This document shows positions 43,285 through 52,521 of a DNA stretch of 64,000 nucleotides, one piece after another. The notes under the pieces are model-generated. The model was not told the origin of the DNA and ran no database searches. It worked only from the letters and a program-made list of their open reading frames with translations. The translations under genes and the position numbers were made by a program. Position 1 is the first letter of the stretch; every line of letters starts with the position of its first letter. Source of the DNA: Chryseobacterium sp. BGARF1 (GTDB lineage Bacteria > Bacteroidota > Bacteroidia > Flavobacteriales > Weeksellaceae); the NCBI RefSeq assembly GCF_001677955.1, contig NZ_LELA01000081.1, positions 88,645 to 152,644 on the forward strand, given 5' to 3'.

Positions 43285-44526
43285 ATGCTTGCATTAAAGG
43301 CAGAAAACATATCAAAACAATATCGTCTGGGACAAGTGGGAACTGGAACTTTAACCCATGACCTCAACCGGTTTTGGCATAAAGTACGCGGTAAAGAAAA
43401 CCCTTATCTGAAAATTGGCGAATCTAATGATCGATCTACCAAAGGAAGTTCAGATTATGTATGGTCTCTTCGAGATATTAACTTCGAGATTGAGCAAGGT
43501 GATGCTGTAGGAATTATTGGAAGAAACGGAGCAGGAAAGTCTACCCTTTTAAAACTCCTCAGTAAAGTGACCAAACCTACTACCGGAAATATATATACCA
43601 ACGGAAGAATTGCCTCTCTCCTTGAAGTAGGAACCGGTTTTCATCCTGAAATGACAGGTCGTGAAAACGTTTATCTCAACGGAGCCATCCTTGGAATGAC
43701 TAAGAAAGAAATAACCCGAAAGTTTGACGAAATTGTAGATTTCTCAGGTGTTGAAAGGTACATCGATACTCCTGTAAAACGATACTCTTCAGGAATGTAC
43801 GTTCGTCTAGCTTTTGCTGTTGCAGCGCATTTGGAGTCTGAAATCCTTATTGTGGATGAAGTTTTGGCCGTAGGTGATGCCGAGTTTCAGAAAAAATGTT
43901 TGGGAAAAATGGGTGATGTAACAAAAGGAGAAGGGAGAACCATTCTGTTTGTAAGTCATAATTTACCTAGTATTTTACAATTATGCCAAAAAGGGATTCT
44001 TTTAGAAAAAGGTCTTTTAAGAGGTGATTCAGATATAAAATCTATTATCAGCTTATACACCCATAATGTAGAGAGTGAAGATATAATACCAAATTCACAA
44101 AAAGATGTACATCTGAAAAACTTCAAATCTTATAGTAAAAAAGATGCATCAAGTAATTTACAAACAATGCAAGATGGTATTTTAGAGTTTCATATACAAT
44201 CGAATAAAAATATAAAAAATATAAAAATAGGAATTGGGTTTAATGATGATTTAGGGAATAGACTATTCACTCCTTTTTCGGCTCATTTTCAAAAAGCATT
44301 CGATTTATCGAAAGGTGAGAATATTATATCTTGTGAAATATCAAACTTCCCTCTAAAATCAGGAAAATACAATTGTGAAATATACATTGGTGACAATACT
44401 GAGACTCTCGATTACTACGACAAAGGATTAAGTATTAATATAAAAGATAATTTCGAATTAGAAAAACCTGATTATTCACAAGGGTATTTTGCAATAAACC
44501 AAACTTGGACAAATGAAAGAAAATAA
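43285..44526 (+). CDS. wzt: Polysaccharide ABC exporter ATPase with C-terminal substrate domain (Wzt-like)
   Basis: A 413-residue protein. The nucleotide-binding domain (~1-250) has Walker A GRNGAGKST (79-87), signature YSSGM (167-171) and Walker B ILIVDEV (187-193). The extra ~160 C-terminal residues (GILEFHIQSNKNIKNIKIGIGF, SKGENIISCEISNFPLKSGKY) look like the beta-sandwich carbohydrate-binding domain of Wzt proteins, which recognises the finished non-reducing end of the O-antigen before export. The gene overlaps the following methyltransferase gene by 14 nt, which fits a chain-capping partnership. Confidence 0.92.
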   Translation: MLALKAENISKQYRLGQVGTGTLTHDLNRFWHKVRGKENPYLKIGESNDRSTKGSSDYVWSLRDINFEIEQGDAVGIIGRNGAGKSTLLKLLSKVTKPTTGNIYTNGRIASLLEVGTGFHPEMTGRENVYLNGAILGMTKKEITRKFDEIVDFSGVERYIDTPVKRYSSGMYVRLAFAVAAHLESEILIVDEVLAVGDAEFQKKCLGKMGDVTKGEGRTILFVSHNLPSILQLCQKGILLEKGLLRGDSDIKSIISLYTHNVESEDIIPNSQKDVHLKNFKSYSKKDASSNLQTMQDGILEFHIQSNKNIKNIKIGIGFNDDLGNRLFTPFSAHFQKAFDLSKGENIISCEISNFPLKSGKYNCEIYIGDNTETLDYYDKGLSINIKDNFELEKPDYSQGYFAINQTWTNERK

Positions 44527-45292
44527 TATTATTGAAGAATTATTCTGTACAAACTTTGAATTACGAAACCTATCAGACCTTTTAGTTTATGGAAAAGCTG
44601 AAAGATGGGTATATGGTTTTATGCTAAAAAAATACGAGGATGAACACTTAGACCGATATAAATATGCACTGCAATATGTAAAAGACAAAAAGGTTTTAGA
44701 TGTAGCTTCAGGTTGTGGCTACGGAACTTATCTTCTTGCAACAGAAGGAAAAGCACAATCCGTTGTAGGAGTTGACCTTAGTGAAGATGCAATAAGATAT
44801 GGTGAGCATAGATACGGTCATAATAATATCACGAGAGTGGTTGATGACGGTACAAAATACAAAAACACAACCCTTTTTGATGTAATTATAAGCTTTGAAA
44901 CAATAGAGCATGTTCCTAATTATCTTGAGTTTATAAATAATCTTTATGAAAATTTAGCAGATGATGGAATCTTGTTAATCTCAACACCTATCACTAAAAT
45001 TACGAATACAAAACCAGGAAATCCTTATCATGTAATTGAATGGAATTTCTATGATTTTCATAAATTATTTGAATCAAAATTTGAAATAGTTGATATTGTA
45101 ATTCAGGAAATAAAAATAATTGGAGAGCGAAAACGTAAAGAATATAATTTAAAAAATAGGTTTCTTAATAGAGTTTTAAAGGAAAAAATACTGTACATCC
45201 ATGGCAAACCTATAGAAAATTTCACCAACCAATATGATATGAATCTTTGCAATCACGGATACCAAACTCTTATATTGAAAAAAGTTATTTAA
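44513..45292 (+). CDS. SAM-dependent methyltransferase, possible chain-capping enzyme
   Basis: A 259-residue class I methyltransferase with motif I VLDVASGCGYGTYL (61-74), an acidic motif II region VVGVDLSEDAI, and FDVIISFETIEHV as motif IV. The start overlaps wzt by 14 nt, so the two are translationally coupled. In ABC-exported O-antigens of enterobacteria, methylation of the terminal sugar stops growth and is read by the Wzt C-terminal domain. A similar job here is inferred from position only. The C-terminal ~60 residues are lysine-rich. Confidence 0.82.
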   Translation: MKENNIIEELFCTNFELRNLSDLLVYGKAERWVYGFMLKKYEDEHLDRYKYALQYVKDKKVLDVASGCGYGTYLLATEGKAQSVVGVDLSEDAIRYGEHRYGHNNITRVVDDGTKYKNTTLFDVIISFETIEHVPNYLEFINNLYENLADDGILLISTPITKITNTKPGNPYHVIEWNFYDFHKLFESKFEIVDIVIQEIKIIGERKRKEYNLKNRFLNRVLKEKILYIHGKPIENFTNQYDMNLCNHGYQTLILKKVI

Positions 45293-45446
45293 TAGATTAC
45301 TATGGATTCATGAATAAATAAAGCAATTTGTCATAATTAAAATATATTTCATAGACAGAAAAATAATTTTGACTTTATTGGATTACTATTAGCATATGGT
45401 ATGATAACATTTTATTTATTAACCTCTGATTGAAAAAAAATAAAAA

Positions 45447-46325
45447 ATGTCTAAACTGGCAATCGTTATCCCATTTTATAAAATAGATTTTTTTGAAGAA
45501 ACAATAAAATCTATTGCTTCACAGACCAATAAAAACTTTGCTTTATATATAGGAAATGACGCAAGTCCTGAAAACCCGATTCCGATTATCAATAAATATT
45601 ATAAACAGGATGAATACTTGTATTATAATTATACTGAAAATATTGGTGGGCACAACTTAGCTCTTCAATGGGAAAGAATATTAACAAATATAAAGGAAGA
45701 ATGGTTTCAAATTTTAGGAGATGATGACGTTCTTGTTGATAATTTTGTTGAAGAATTTTATAAATCATTACATATTTTAAATGATGAAAATATCAATGTC
45801 TTAAAGTTTCCTATAGAAATTATTGATGAAAATAATATAACTATAAAAAAATTCTCTTTTCCGAATTCTATTATTGACAGAAGGTTTTTTTTGATTTCCC
45901 GAATAGAGCATATAAGTTTATCTTCTCTCTCCGAAAATATCTTTAGAACAAAAACTTTTTTAAAACATAAAATCAAACAATTTCCTTTAGCATGGCATAG
46001 TGATGATTGTATGATATTTGATTATTCAGAGAACAATAAAATTCTGTATAACAAAAGTAGTTTCCTTTTCGTAAGAAATTCAGGCATTAATATTTCTTCA
46101 ATGAAAAGTAATCAAAATGAAAAATCTAAGGCAACTAATGAATTTTATAATTATATCATAACTAATTATTACAATCTATTTACCTCAGAACAAAAGAAAA
46201 CTATTTTAAAAAATATCAAAAAACACTTTTACTATGAGAATTATAAACCTTCTTTTAAATTGATATATACTGTTGGTTGTGATAATATTTTTAATGCTGC
46301 CAAACTTTTAAAATATATATTTTAA
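45447..46325 (+). CDS. Glycosyltransferase family 2, paralogue of the one at 52522
   Basis: A 292-residue cytoplasmic GT-A fold transferase. The N-terminus KLAIVIPFYKIDFFEETIKS, the nucleotide-sugar part YIGNDASPENP and the metal-binding GDDD (91-94) are of the GT2 type. It contains SLSENIFR and FPLAWHSDDCMIFDYSE, a signature shared only with the protein at 52522-53427, with GDDD at the same residue number. It starts a tightly packed run of sugar-transfer genes after a 154-nt gap. Donor and acceptor are unknown. Confidence 0.85.
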   Translation: MSKLAIVIPFYKIDFFEETIKSIASQTNKNFALYIGNDASPENPIPIINKYYKQDEYLYYNYTENIGGHNLALQWERILTNIKEEWFQILGDDDVLVDNFVEEFYKSLHILNDENINVLKFPIEIIDENNITIKKFSFPNSIIDRRFFLISRIEHISLSSLSENIFRTKTFLKHKIKQFPLAWHSDDCMIFDYSENNKILYNKSSFLFVRNSGINISSMKSNQNEKSKATNEFYNYIITNYYNLFTSEQKKTILKNIKKHFYYENYKPSFKLIYTVGCDNIFNAAKLLKYIF

Positions 46326-46327
46326 AA

Positions 46328-47209
46328 ATGAAAATTCTTGCCTCAATAATCATTCCCAACTTCAATCGCGCCTCTCTAATAGGAGAAACGCTAGATTCTA
46401 TTTTAGCTCAAACTTACCAAAACTGGGAATGTATTATTATAGATGATGTTTCTACTGATTATTCTTTGAAAGTTATTCAATCATATATAGATAAGGATTG
46501 TAGGTTCAAATTATTTTCTCGCCCTGAAGGTTACCCTAAAGGAGCAAATTCATGCAGAAATATCGGTATGGAAAAAGCAACCGGAAAGTATGTGATTTTT
46601 TTCGATAGTGATGATCTGATGACACCTAATCACATTCAGGAAAAAATGAACCTCATCACTGCAGGCGATTACGATTTTGCACTCACTAAGACAGAATATT
46701 TTAATAATCCTGAAAATCATAATTCGATTAATTATCGTCATCTTTTCGAATTACCTATTTCTGCAGATCATTTTATTCAAAAAAAAATAAATTGGTTGAC
46801 GCTAGATCCTATTATAAAAACAGAAGTAGCAAAATCAATTCGTTTTACAGAAAAAAATCAATCTGCTGAGGAATATAACTATTTTATAAAACTTGTTCTT
46901 ACGACCGAAAAAGCTATTGCAAAAAATATGGTTCTTTCTCTTAGAAGATATCATGATGATTCTTTTCAATTTGGAAAAAACATGGATGAAAAACAAAGAC
47001 AGATTAATTATTTTTATTATTATTGGGATTCTTATCTAGAAGTAAAAGATCACTCATCCTTGAGCAAATCATCAAAAAAATTTCTTTTAGAGCAGTGTTA
47101 TATTATACTTTTCAACAATAAACTTCATTTAGATTTATCTAGATTTATCTTCGAGTATTTTAGTTTTCATAAATTTAAGTCTTTGAAAAAATTATTCAAC
47201 CTATTTTAA
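46328..47209 (+). CDS. Glycosyltransferase family 2
   Basis: A 293-residue GT-A transferase. ASIIIPNFNRASLIGETLDSI opens the fold, IIIDDVSTDYS binds the nucleotide and FFDSDD (91-96) holds the DxD metal site. The C-terminal half is specific and not recognised. It follows the previous glycosyltransferase by 2 nt and precedes the next by 2 nt, so it is in a single operon. It adds one sugar in an undetermined linkage. Confidence 0.87.
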   Translation: MKILASIIIPNFNRASLIGETLDSILAQTYQNWECIIIDDVSTDYSLKVIQSYIDKDCRFKLFSRPEGYPKGANSCRNIGMEKATGKYVIFFDSDDLMTPNHIQEKMNLITAGDYDFALTKTEYFNNPENHNSINYRHLFELPISADHFIQKKINWLTLDPIIKTEVAKSIRFTEKNQSAEEYNYFIKLVLTTEKAIAKNMVLSLRRYHDDSFQFGKNMDEKQRQINYFYYYWDSYLEVKDHSSLSKSSKKFLLEQCYIILFNNKLHLDLSRFIFEYFSFHKFKSLKKLFNLF

Positions 47210-47211
47210 GT

Positions 47212-48051
47212 ATGATTTCTATAATAATCTCTTCCTATCAGCATCATTTTTTTGAACAAATATCAAAAAACATAAGCCAGACCATAGGTAATAAAATTGA
47301 ATACGAGATTGTGAAAATCTGGAACCCTGGTAAAATGGGAATATGTAAAGCATACAATTCTGGTGCTGAGCAATCAAAATATGACAACCTTTTGTTTGTA
47401 CATGAAGATGTTTTATTTAATGACAACAATTGGGGTGAAAAGCTTTTACACATCCTTCAATTACCCAATTGTGGAGTCGTAGGAGTTGCTGGAGGAGATT
47501 ACTATTCTTATGTTCCTGGAAGTTGGTGGAATTCCGGTCACAAATTTTTACATTTTATTCAGACAGATAATAACGGACAGCAATTTTTCAATAATAGATG
47601 TAACTTTTCAAATAATGCCACAGAAATTCCTGTAAAATCATTAGATGGAGTTTTTCTTGCATGCACAAAGAAAGTGTATAACTCTGTAAAATTTAATGAA
47701 AACATTACTGGTTTTCATGGGTATGATCTTATTTTCAGTTTAGAAGCCGCAAAAAAATACACCAACTTTGTGACTGATCAAATTTTAATTAATCACTTTT
47801 CTACAGGATCAATTTCTAAAGAATGGCTCCATAATATACTTAAAGTAAGGGCAATAATTGGAATTTTCTCAACCCAAAAAATAGATATCAATGTAGAAAT
47901 AGAGAATTTTTACAAGCTTATTGCTTTACTTAAAAATTTAGAATTCTCTCGTTTTGAATCTTTTAAAATTATTCTTAAATACCTCAACCCCCAAATATTG
48001 GGACTAAAAAACACCTTAAAAATCATCAACAGAACCAAGCACTTATTATGA
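47212..48051 (+). CDS. Glycosyltransferase-like protein, StrF-type GT2 variant
   Basis: A 279-residue protein beginning MISIIISSYQHHFFEQISKNI with IWNPGKMGICKAYNSGAEQSKYDNLLFVHEDVLF. The HEDV motif (64-67) takes the place of the normal DxD. This pattern belongs to the Glyco_tranf_2_5 group related to StrF. A GVVGVAGGDYYSYVPG loop and the LDGVFLACTKKVYNSVKFNE part follow, as in that group. It overlaps the GT11-like gene by 4 nt. Transfer activity is likely but the substrate is unknown. Confidence 0.75.
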   Translation: MISIIISSYQHHFFEQISKNISQTIGNKIEYEIVKIWNPGKMGICKAYNSGAEQSKYDNLLFVHEDVLFNDNNWGEKLLHILQLPNCGVVGVAGGDYYSYVPGSWWNSGHKFLHFIQTDNNGQQFFNNRCNFSNNATEIPVKSLDGVFLACTKKVYNSVKFNENITGFHGYDLIFSLEAAKKYTNFVTDQILINHFSTGSISKEWLHNILKVRAIIGIFSTQKIDINVEIENFYKLIALLKNLEFSRFESFKIILKYLNPQILGLKNTLKIINRTKHLL

Positions 48052-48881
48052 GATCGTTTTTAAAGAATTTTTTTTTAACTTTTTTCCCATATACTACAGA
48101 CGTCATTATCACACCAAAAGGTGCAAGATGGGGAAACTTACTCTACTTTTTTCTGAGAGCTTATATCTTTGAGCAACAAGGAAAGTCATTAAAAATACTC
48201 TATACACAACATATGGATGATTTAACAGCTTATTTCCCTCATCTTAAAAAATATATCATTACAGAAAATCAGGTAAAGTTTTATCACAAAAAAGACGCAT
48301 CAAACAATTTTTACCAAGTTTTTAATCAGGATTTTACTGAGGAAGATTTAAATGATTTTATTAAAGAATATCTTGTGTCATCCGAACTTGTGAAGCCTAT
48401 CTTATCATCTCTACCTGAGCCTACCATTCATGAGCTTACCATAAACATCAGACGAGGAGATTTTTATGAAAAAGGAAACTCTTCTATTTATGGATATGAC
48501 CAAATTGGTTTTATAAAACACGTTTTTGAAAATTATTTAAAAGATAAAAAATGGTCTAGAATTAATATTTTATCCGACAATATGCAATGGTGTAAAGAAA
48601 ATTTTAGTTTTCTGAATGAGCATACTCCCTGCCTAAATTTTCCCGAATTGAGCGATAATAAAATCATTACCAGTTTTTTGTGGGTTTCAAATTCAAAAAA
48701 TTTAATTTTATCAAATTCTACATTTTCGTTTTGGGCAGCATATATTTCGAATTATTTATATCAATCTCAGGAAAGCACCTATTGCCCTATATTTGGAAGC
48801 AGAAAAATAGAAAACACGGCTCTTTATCAATATAATCCAAAATGGGTAATGATTAAAGATTTTAATTTTGAAACAGCATGA
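48048..48881 (+). CDS. Alpha-1,2-fucosyltransferase-like (GT11) protein
   Basis: A 277-residue transferase. The N-terminal GARWGNLLYFFLRAY resembles the GT11 GRLGNQMFQYA motif. IRRGDF (134-139) is the HxRRGDF motif that binds GDP-fucose, and LSNSTFSFWAAYIS is the family's third motif. GT11 enzymes transfer L-fucose in alpha-1,2 linkage. No GDP-fucose synthesis genes (gmd, fcl) are in the window, so the donor would come from elsewhere. The gene overlaps both neighbours by 4 nt (ATGA), a sign of translational coupling. Confidence 0.8.
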   Translation: MRSFLKNFFLTFFPYTTDVIITPKGARWGNLLYFFLRAYIFEQQGKSLKILYTQHMDDLTAYFPHLKKYIITENQVKFYHKKDASNNFYQVFNQDFTEEDLNDFIKEYLVSSELVKPILSSLPEPTIHELTINIRRGDFYEKGNSSIYGYDQIGFIKHVFENYLKDKKWSRINILSDNMQWCKENFSFLNEHTPCLNFPELSDNKIITSFLWVSNSKNLILSNSTFSFWAAYISNYLYQSQESTYCPIFGSRKIENTALYQYNPKWVMIKDFNFETA

Positions 48882-49906
48882 TAAAACCTTTAACATCTTT
48901 GAGATTTTTCTTTGCTTTTTTTGTATTTCTGAGTCATTTACAAGGAATAAAAAGTGACAATCCTATATTTAACTGGTTTGTTAGAAACATATTTTTTGAA
49001 GGATATATTGGAGTCAGCTTCTTTTTTATTCTAAGCGGCTTTGTGATTTCATATAGTAATGATTCAAAAATATCAAAAAACAAATTCGATACAATTCGGT
49101 TTTATAAAGCACGGTTTTTTAGACTATATCCTTTGTATTTCTTAACAATGCTTATTTGCTCTTTATCAATCGCAAATATAAATTGGCCAACATGGTTAAT
49201 TAATATTTTTGCAGTACAATCATTTCTACCCACAATAAATGATCATGTCATAAATGCACCTTCGTGGAGTATTTCTAACGAATTTTTCTTTTATTTTTCA
49301 TTTCCTTTTATTTTCCCTTTTATCAATAAATATAAAATAACAAGTGTTTTACTTTTAATTAGTTCAAGTATCCTTTTATTTTCTTTATCATTAAAAGTAC
49401 CAGATATTTATATAAAATATGTTTATTACATCAATCCTTTTAGCAGGTTACTCGATTTTTCTTTGGGGATATTACTATATCATGGTTATACATATGTAAA
49501 TTCTGAAAGTCATAAAAAGCTTACTGCTTCTACTTGGGAATATTTAGCAATTTTATTATTAATCGTATTTTTTATACCTCACAATGCAATTCCAAGGATG
49601 TATCGTTTCTCTGTATATTATTGGATTCCCATGTCAGCAATTATCCTCATATTTGCATTAGAAAAAGGAAGAGTTTCAAAATTATTACAAAACAAAATCT
49701 TAGTTTATCTCGGAGAAATCAGTTTTTCTTTTTACATGATTCATCTTTTTGTTATTATCAATATGCTACCATTTTTGCAACATAACAATCCTATTGCAAC
49801 ATTATTTATAATCCTTATAACTACCATTTTTTTTAGTATTATATTGTTTGAATTTTTTGAAAAACCCATTAATAAGTTTTTAAAAAGCAAATTTTTAAGT
49901 TCATGA
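48878..49906 (+). CDS. Membrane O-acyltransferase, acyltransferase-3 family
   Basis: A 342-residue integral membrane protein with ~10 spans. The N-terminal SLRFFFAFFVFLSHLQG places the essential histidine (H20) and arginine of the acyltransferase-3 family, and GYIGVSFFFILSGFVISY follows as in OafA-type enzymes. These attach acetyl or other acyl groups to surface sugars at the membrane. It overlaps its neighbours by 4 nt on each side, so it is part of the glycan operon. Confidence 0.9.
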   Translation: MIKPLTSLRFFFAFFVFLSHLQGIKSDNPIFNWFVRNIFFEGYIGVSFFFILSGFVISYSNDSKISKNKFDTIRFYKARFFRLYPLYFLTMLICSLSIANINWPTWLINIFAVQSFLPTINDHVINAPSWSISNEFFFYFSFPFIFPFINKYKITSVLLLISSSILLFSLSLKVPDIYIKYVYYINPFSRLLDFSLGILLYHGYTYVNSESHKKLTASTWEYLAILLLIVFFIPHNAIPRMYRFSVYYWIPMSAIILIFALEKGRVSKLLQNKILVYLGEISFSFYMIHLFVIINMLPFLQHNNPIATLFIILITTIFFSIILFEFFEKPINKFLKSKFLSS

Positions 49907-50685
49907 TCCCCAAAAAAATACACTACTGCTGGTTTGGTGGAAACCCTAAACCAGAATCTTTCTATATCTGTTTAGAGTCTTGGAAAAAAAATCTTCCGGA
50001 TTATGAAATCATAGAATGGAATGAGTCAAATTTTGATATCCACTGCTGTACCTATGTAAAATTGGCTGCGGAAAATAAAAAATGGGCTTTCGTATCTGAT
50101 TATGCCAGAGCATTAGCATTATTTGAGCAAGGTGGAATTTACATGGATATTGATGTTGAGGTAAAATTCTCTTTAGATGAATTTCTCATTCACCGGGCGT
50201 TCTCAGGATTCGAGATTAAAGGTTCTCCTTTTACAGCACTTTGGGCAACAGAAGCTGGTCATCCTTGGCCCAAAAAAGTTTTGAATTTTTATGATAAAAA
50301 AACCGATTTCAATCTTATAACCAATACTGTTTTTGTTTCGGATCTATTAGTAAAAGAATATAAAATAGATCCCAATAGAGACGAATATCAAGAATTGGCA
50401 GACGGAATTGCCATTTATCCATCTACCTATTTCTGCCTTGATCTGCCTAAAAATTATACCAGTCATCATTTTGTGGGAACATGGCACGAAAAAAATACGC
50501 ATAATCCTTTTAAAGATTTTGTGCATACCCATTTTCATTTAAAAAATATGGTTGAATTGCAAAATGGAAAAAAAGAAATACACAATGTCGTCAATAATAT
50601 GAAGAAATTTTCGGCAGATGAAATCCTTAATCAGTTTCCATTAAAAATGTTATTAAAACACATTATAAAGCGTTTAAAATCTTAA
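49903..50685 (+). CDS. Glycosyltransferase family 32
   Basis: A 260-residue transferase with the GT32 entry MIPKKIHYCWFGGNPKPES and the core FVSDYARALALFEQGGIYMDIDVEV, in which D82 and D84 make the DxD metal site. Family members transfer galactose, mannose or GlcNAc-type residues to capsule and O-antigen chains. It overlaps the O-acyltransferase gene by 4 nt and precedes wecB by 30 nt. Confidence 0.9.
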   Translation: MIPKKIHYCWFGGNPKPESFYICLESWKKNLPDYEIIEWNESNFDIHCCTYVKLAAENKKWAFVSDYARALALFEQGGIYMDIDVEVKFSLDEFLIHRAFSGFEIKGSPFTALWATEAGHPWPKKVLNFYDKKTDFNLITNTVFVSDLLVKEYKIDPNRDEYQELADGIAIYPSTYFCLDLPKNYTSHHFVGTWHEKNTHNPFKDFVHTHFHLKNMVELQNGKKEIHNVVNNMKKFSADEILNQFPLKMLLKHIIKRLKS

Positions 50686-50715
50686 GTTTTTACTATTTTT
50701 ACTGAAAATAGCTTG

Positions 50716-51795
50716 ATGAACGAAAAAATTGCAATCATTTACGGAACACGTCCAGAATTTCTGAAGGTATTCCCTATTATCAATGAATTCAATAGGATTC
50801 GACAAAATATTACCATCGTTAACACCGGACAGCATGATTCTCTTTTAACCGAAATGGAAAAAAGCTTCGGCATTGCACCCAATTTTCAACTATCTGTACA
50901 ATCTTTAGAATTCAGCAATTCTAATCTTATTGCAAAACTCATCAACGACATTTCGAATCTTGTTCATCAAGAAAATATTCAGAAAATTATTGCACAAGGC
51001 GACACATTTACCGTCTTAGCATCATCAATGGTTGCTTTTTTAGAACAAAGAAAATTTTATCATATTGAAGCTGGTCTTCGCACTTCTGATATTAATCTGC
51101 CTTTTCCGGAAGAATTCAACAGACGTGTTGTTTCTTTGACCACCCATATTAATTTTTCTCCCACAGAATTATCAAAGCAAAACCTTCTTAATGAAAATAT
51201 CTCCGAGGATAAAATTTCTTTAGTTGGCAATACCATTGTTGACATGATAAAGTATGTAACTCAAAAAGAACATATCCAAGTAGAATATCAGGATCGTGTT
51301 TTTATTACCGCTCACCGAAGAGAAAACATTGGTCAACCTTTGAGAAAAATTACACAGGCAATAAAAGAATTGGCTGAAGAAAATCCGGTCACTCAATTTG
51401 ATTGGGCTTTACATCCTAATCCTAATACACGAAAAATTATTTTAGAATCTTTTAAAAACGGTATCCCGGAAAATATCAATTTTACAGAACCCCTCTCCTA
51501 TCTGGAAGCCATCACAAAAATGGCAAAGTCTAAAATCATTATCTCAGATTCTGGAGGCATTCAAGAAGAGGCACCAAGTTTACAAAAACGAGTACTGATA
51601 TTGAGAGAAGAGACTGAAAGACCAGAAGTTATTACTTGTAAATGTGGTGTTTTGGTAGGAAGTGATATTCAAAAAATAAAACAAAACTTCAATGCAATTT
51701 ATCATCATCCTGAAGAATATATTTTTAAAAGCGAAAACAATCCTTTTGGTGACGGAAAAGCTTCAGAACGAATTGTAAAAAAAATAGCAGAATGA
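50716..51795 (+). CDS. wecB: UDP-N-acetylglucosamine 2-epimerase (non-hydrolysing)
   Basis: A 359-residue enzyme interconverting UDP-GlcNAc and UDP-ManNAc. Motifs are YGTRPEFLKVFP, VNTGQHDSLL, AQGDTFT, EAGLRTSDINLPFPEEFNRR, the catalytic FITAHRRENIGQP, and DSGGIQEEAPSLQKRVLILREETERPE. A TTG codon lies directly before the ATG; I prefer the ATG at 50716. With ugd elsewhere in the locus, UDP-ManNAc might be used directly, since no ManNAc dehydrogenase (wecC) is visible. Confidence 0.94.
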   Translation: MNEKIAIIYGTRPEFLKVFPIINEFNRIRQNITIVNTGQHDSLLTEMEKSFGIAPNFQLSVQSLEFSNSNLIAKLINDISNLVHQENIQKIIAQGDTFTVLASSMVAFLEQRKFYHIEAGLRTSDINLPFPEEFNRRVVSLTTHINFSPTELSKQNLLNENISEDKISLVGNTIVDMIKYVTQKEHIQVEYQDRVFITAHRRENIGQPLRKITQAIKELAEENPVTQFDWALHPNPNTRKIILESFKNGIPENINFTEPLSYLEAITKMAKSKIIISDSGGIQEEAPSLQKRVLILREETERPEVITCKCGVLVGSDIQKIKQNFNAIYHHPEEYIFKSENNPFGDGKASERIVKKIAE

Positions 51796-52469
51796 TAGTC
51801 GGAAAGGGTCTTATTGCATCATTATTCACAGCATACGACAGAGAAAACACTATTTTCTTTGCTTCAGGAGTTTCCAATTCTTTAGAAACAAGAGTTGAAG
51901 AATTTTTACGTGAGGAAAATCTTATTAAAAATACAATTGTTGAAAATCCCGACAAAATATTTGTCTATTTTTCGACCTGCAGTATTTATGATTCTTCTAA
52001 AACCGGAAGCGATTATGTTCTTCATAAACTGAAAATGGAACAATTGATTAAAAAATCGTGTGATCAGTTTCTCATTCTGAGAGTAAGCAATGCAGTGGGT
52101 AAAGGAGGCAACCCCAATCTTCTCATGAATTATATTGTGAGAGCAGTAAAAAATGATGAAATAATTAACGTACACACCAAAGCAACACGCAACCTCATCG
52201 ATGTAGATGATATTAGAGAGATCACATTTAATATTCTAAAAAAGCATTCTTTAAACAAAATTATCAATGTTGCTTATCTTAGAAATTATTCCGTCATTGA
52301 AATTTTAGAGATTGTAGAAAGATTTTACAATAAGAAAATTAATAGTAACCTTCTAAAAAGCGGTTCAGGATATGATATTAATATTCCTGAAATGGAAGAG
52401 TATTTTATAGAAAATAATCAAATAGATAAAGAGACTTATCTTTATAATATTCTTCATAAATATTTTTAA
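51792..52469 (+). CDS. Short NAD-dependent sugar epimerase/reductase-like protein
   Basis: A 225-residue Rossmann-type protein of the extended SDR kind but shorter than the usual ~310. The nucleotide loop is the reduced MIVGKGLIASLF, the active site STCSIYDSSKTGSDYVLHKLKMEQLI contains the YxxxK pair, and LRVSNAVGKGGNPNLLMNYI follows. It overlaps wecB by 4 nt, which suggests it acts on the same activated sugar, for example as a 4-reductase. The reaction cannot be assigned. Confidence 0.75.
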   Translation: MIVGKGLIASLFTAYDRENTIFFASGVSNSLETRVEEFLREENLIKNTIVENPDKIFVYFSTCSIYDSSKTGSDYVLHKLKMEQLIKKSCDQFLILRVSNAVGKGGNPNLLMNYIVRAVKNDEIINVHTKATRNLIDVDDIREITFNILKKHSLNKIINVAYLRNYSVIEILEIVERFYNKKINSNLLKSGSGYDINIPEMEEYFIENNQIDKETYLYNILHKYF

Positions 52470-52521
52470 TTTTTAAGTAAATCCTTATTATTTAAAATCA
52501 AACACAAAACCAAACTAAAAA

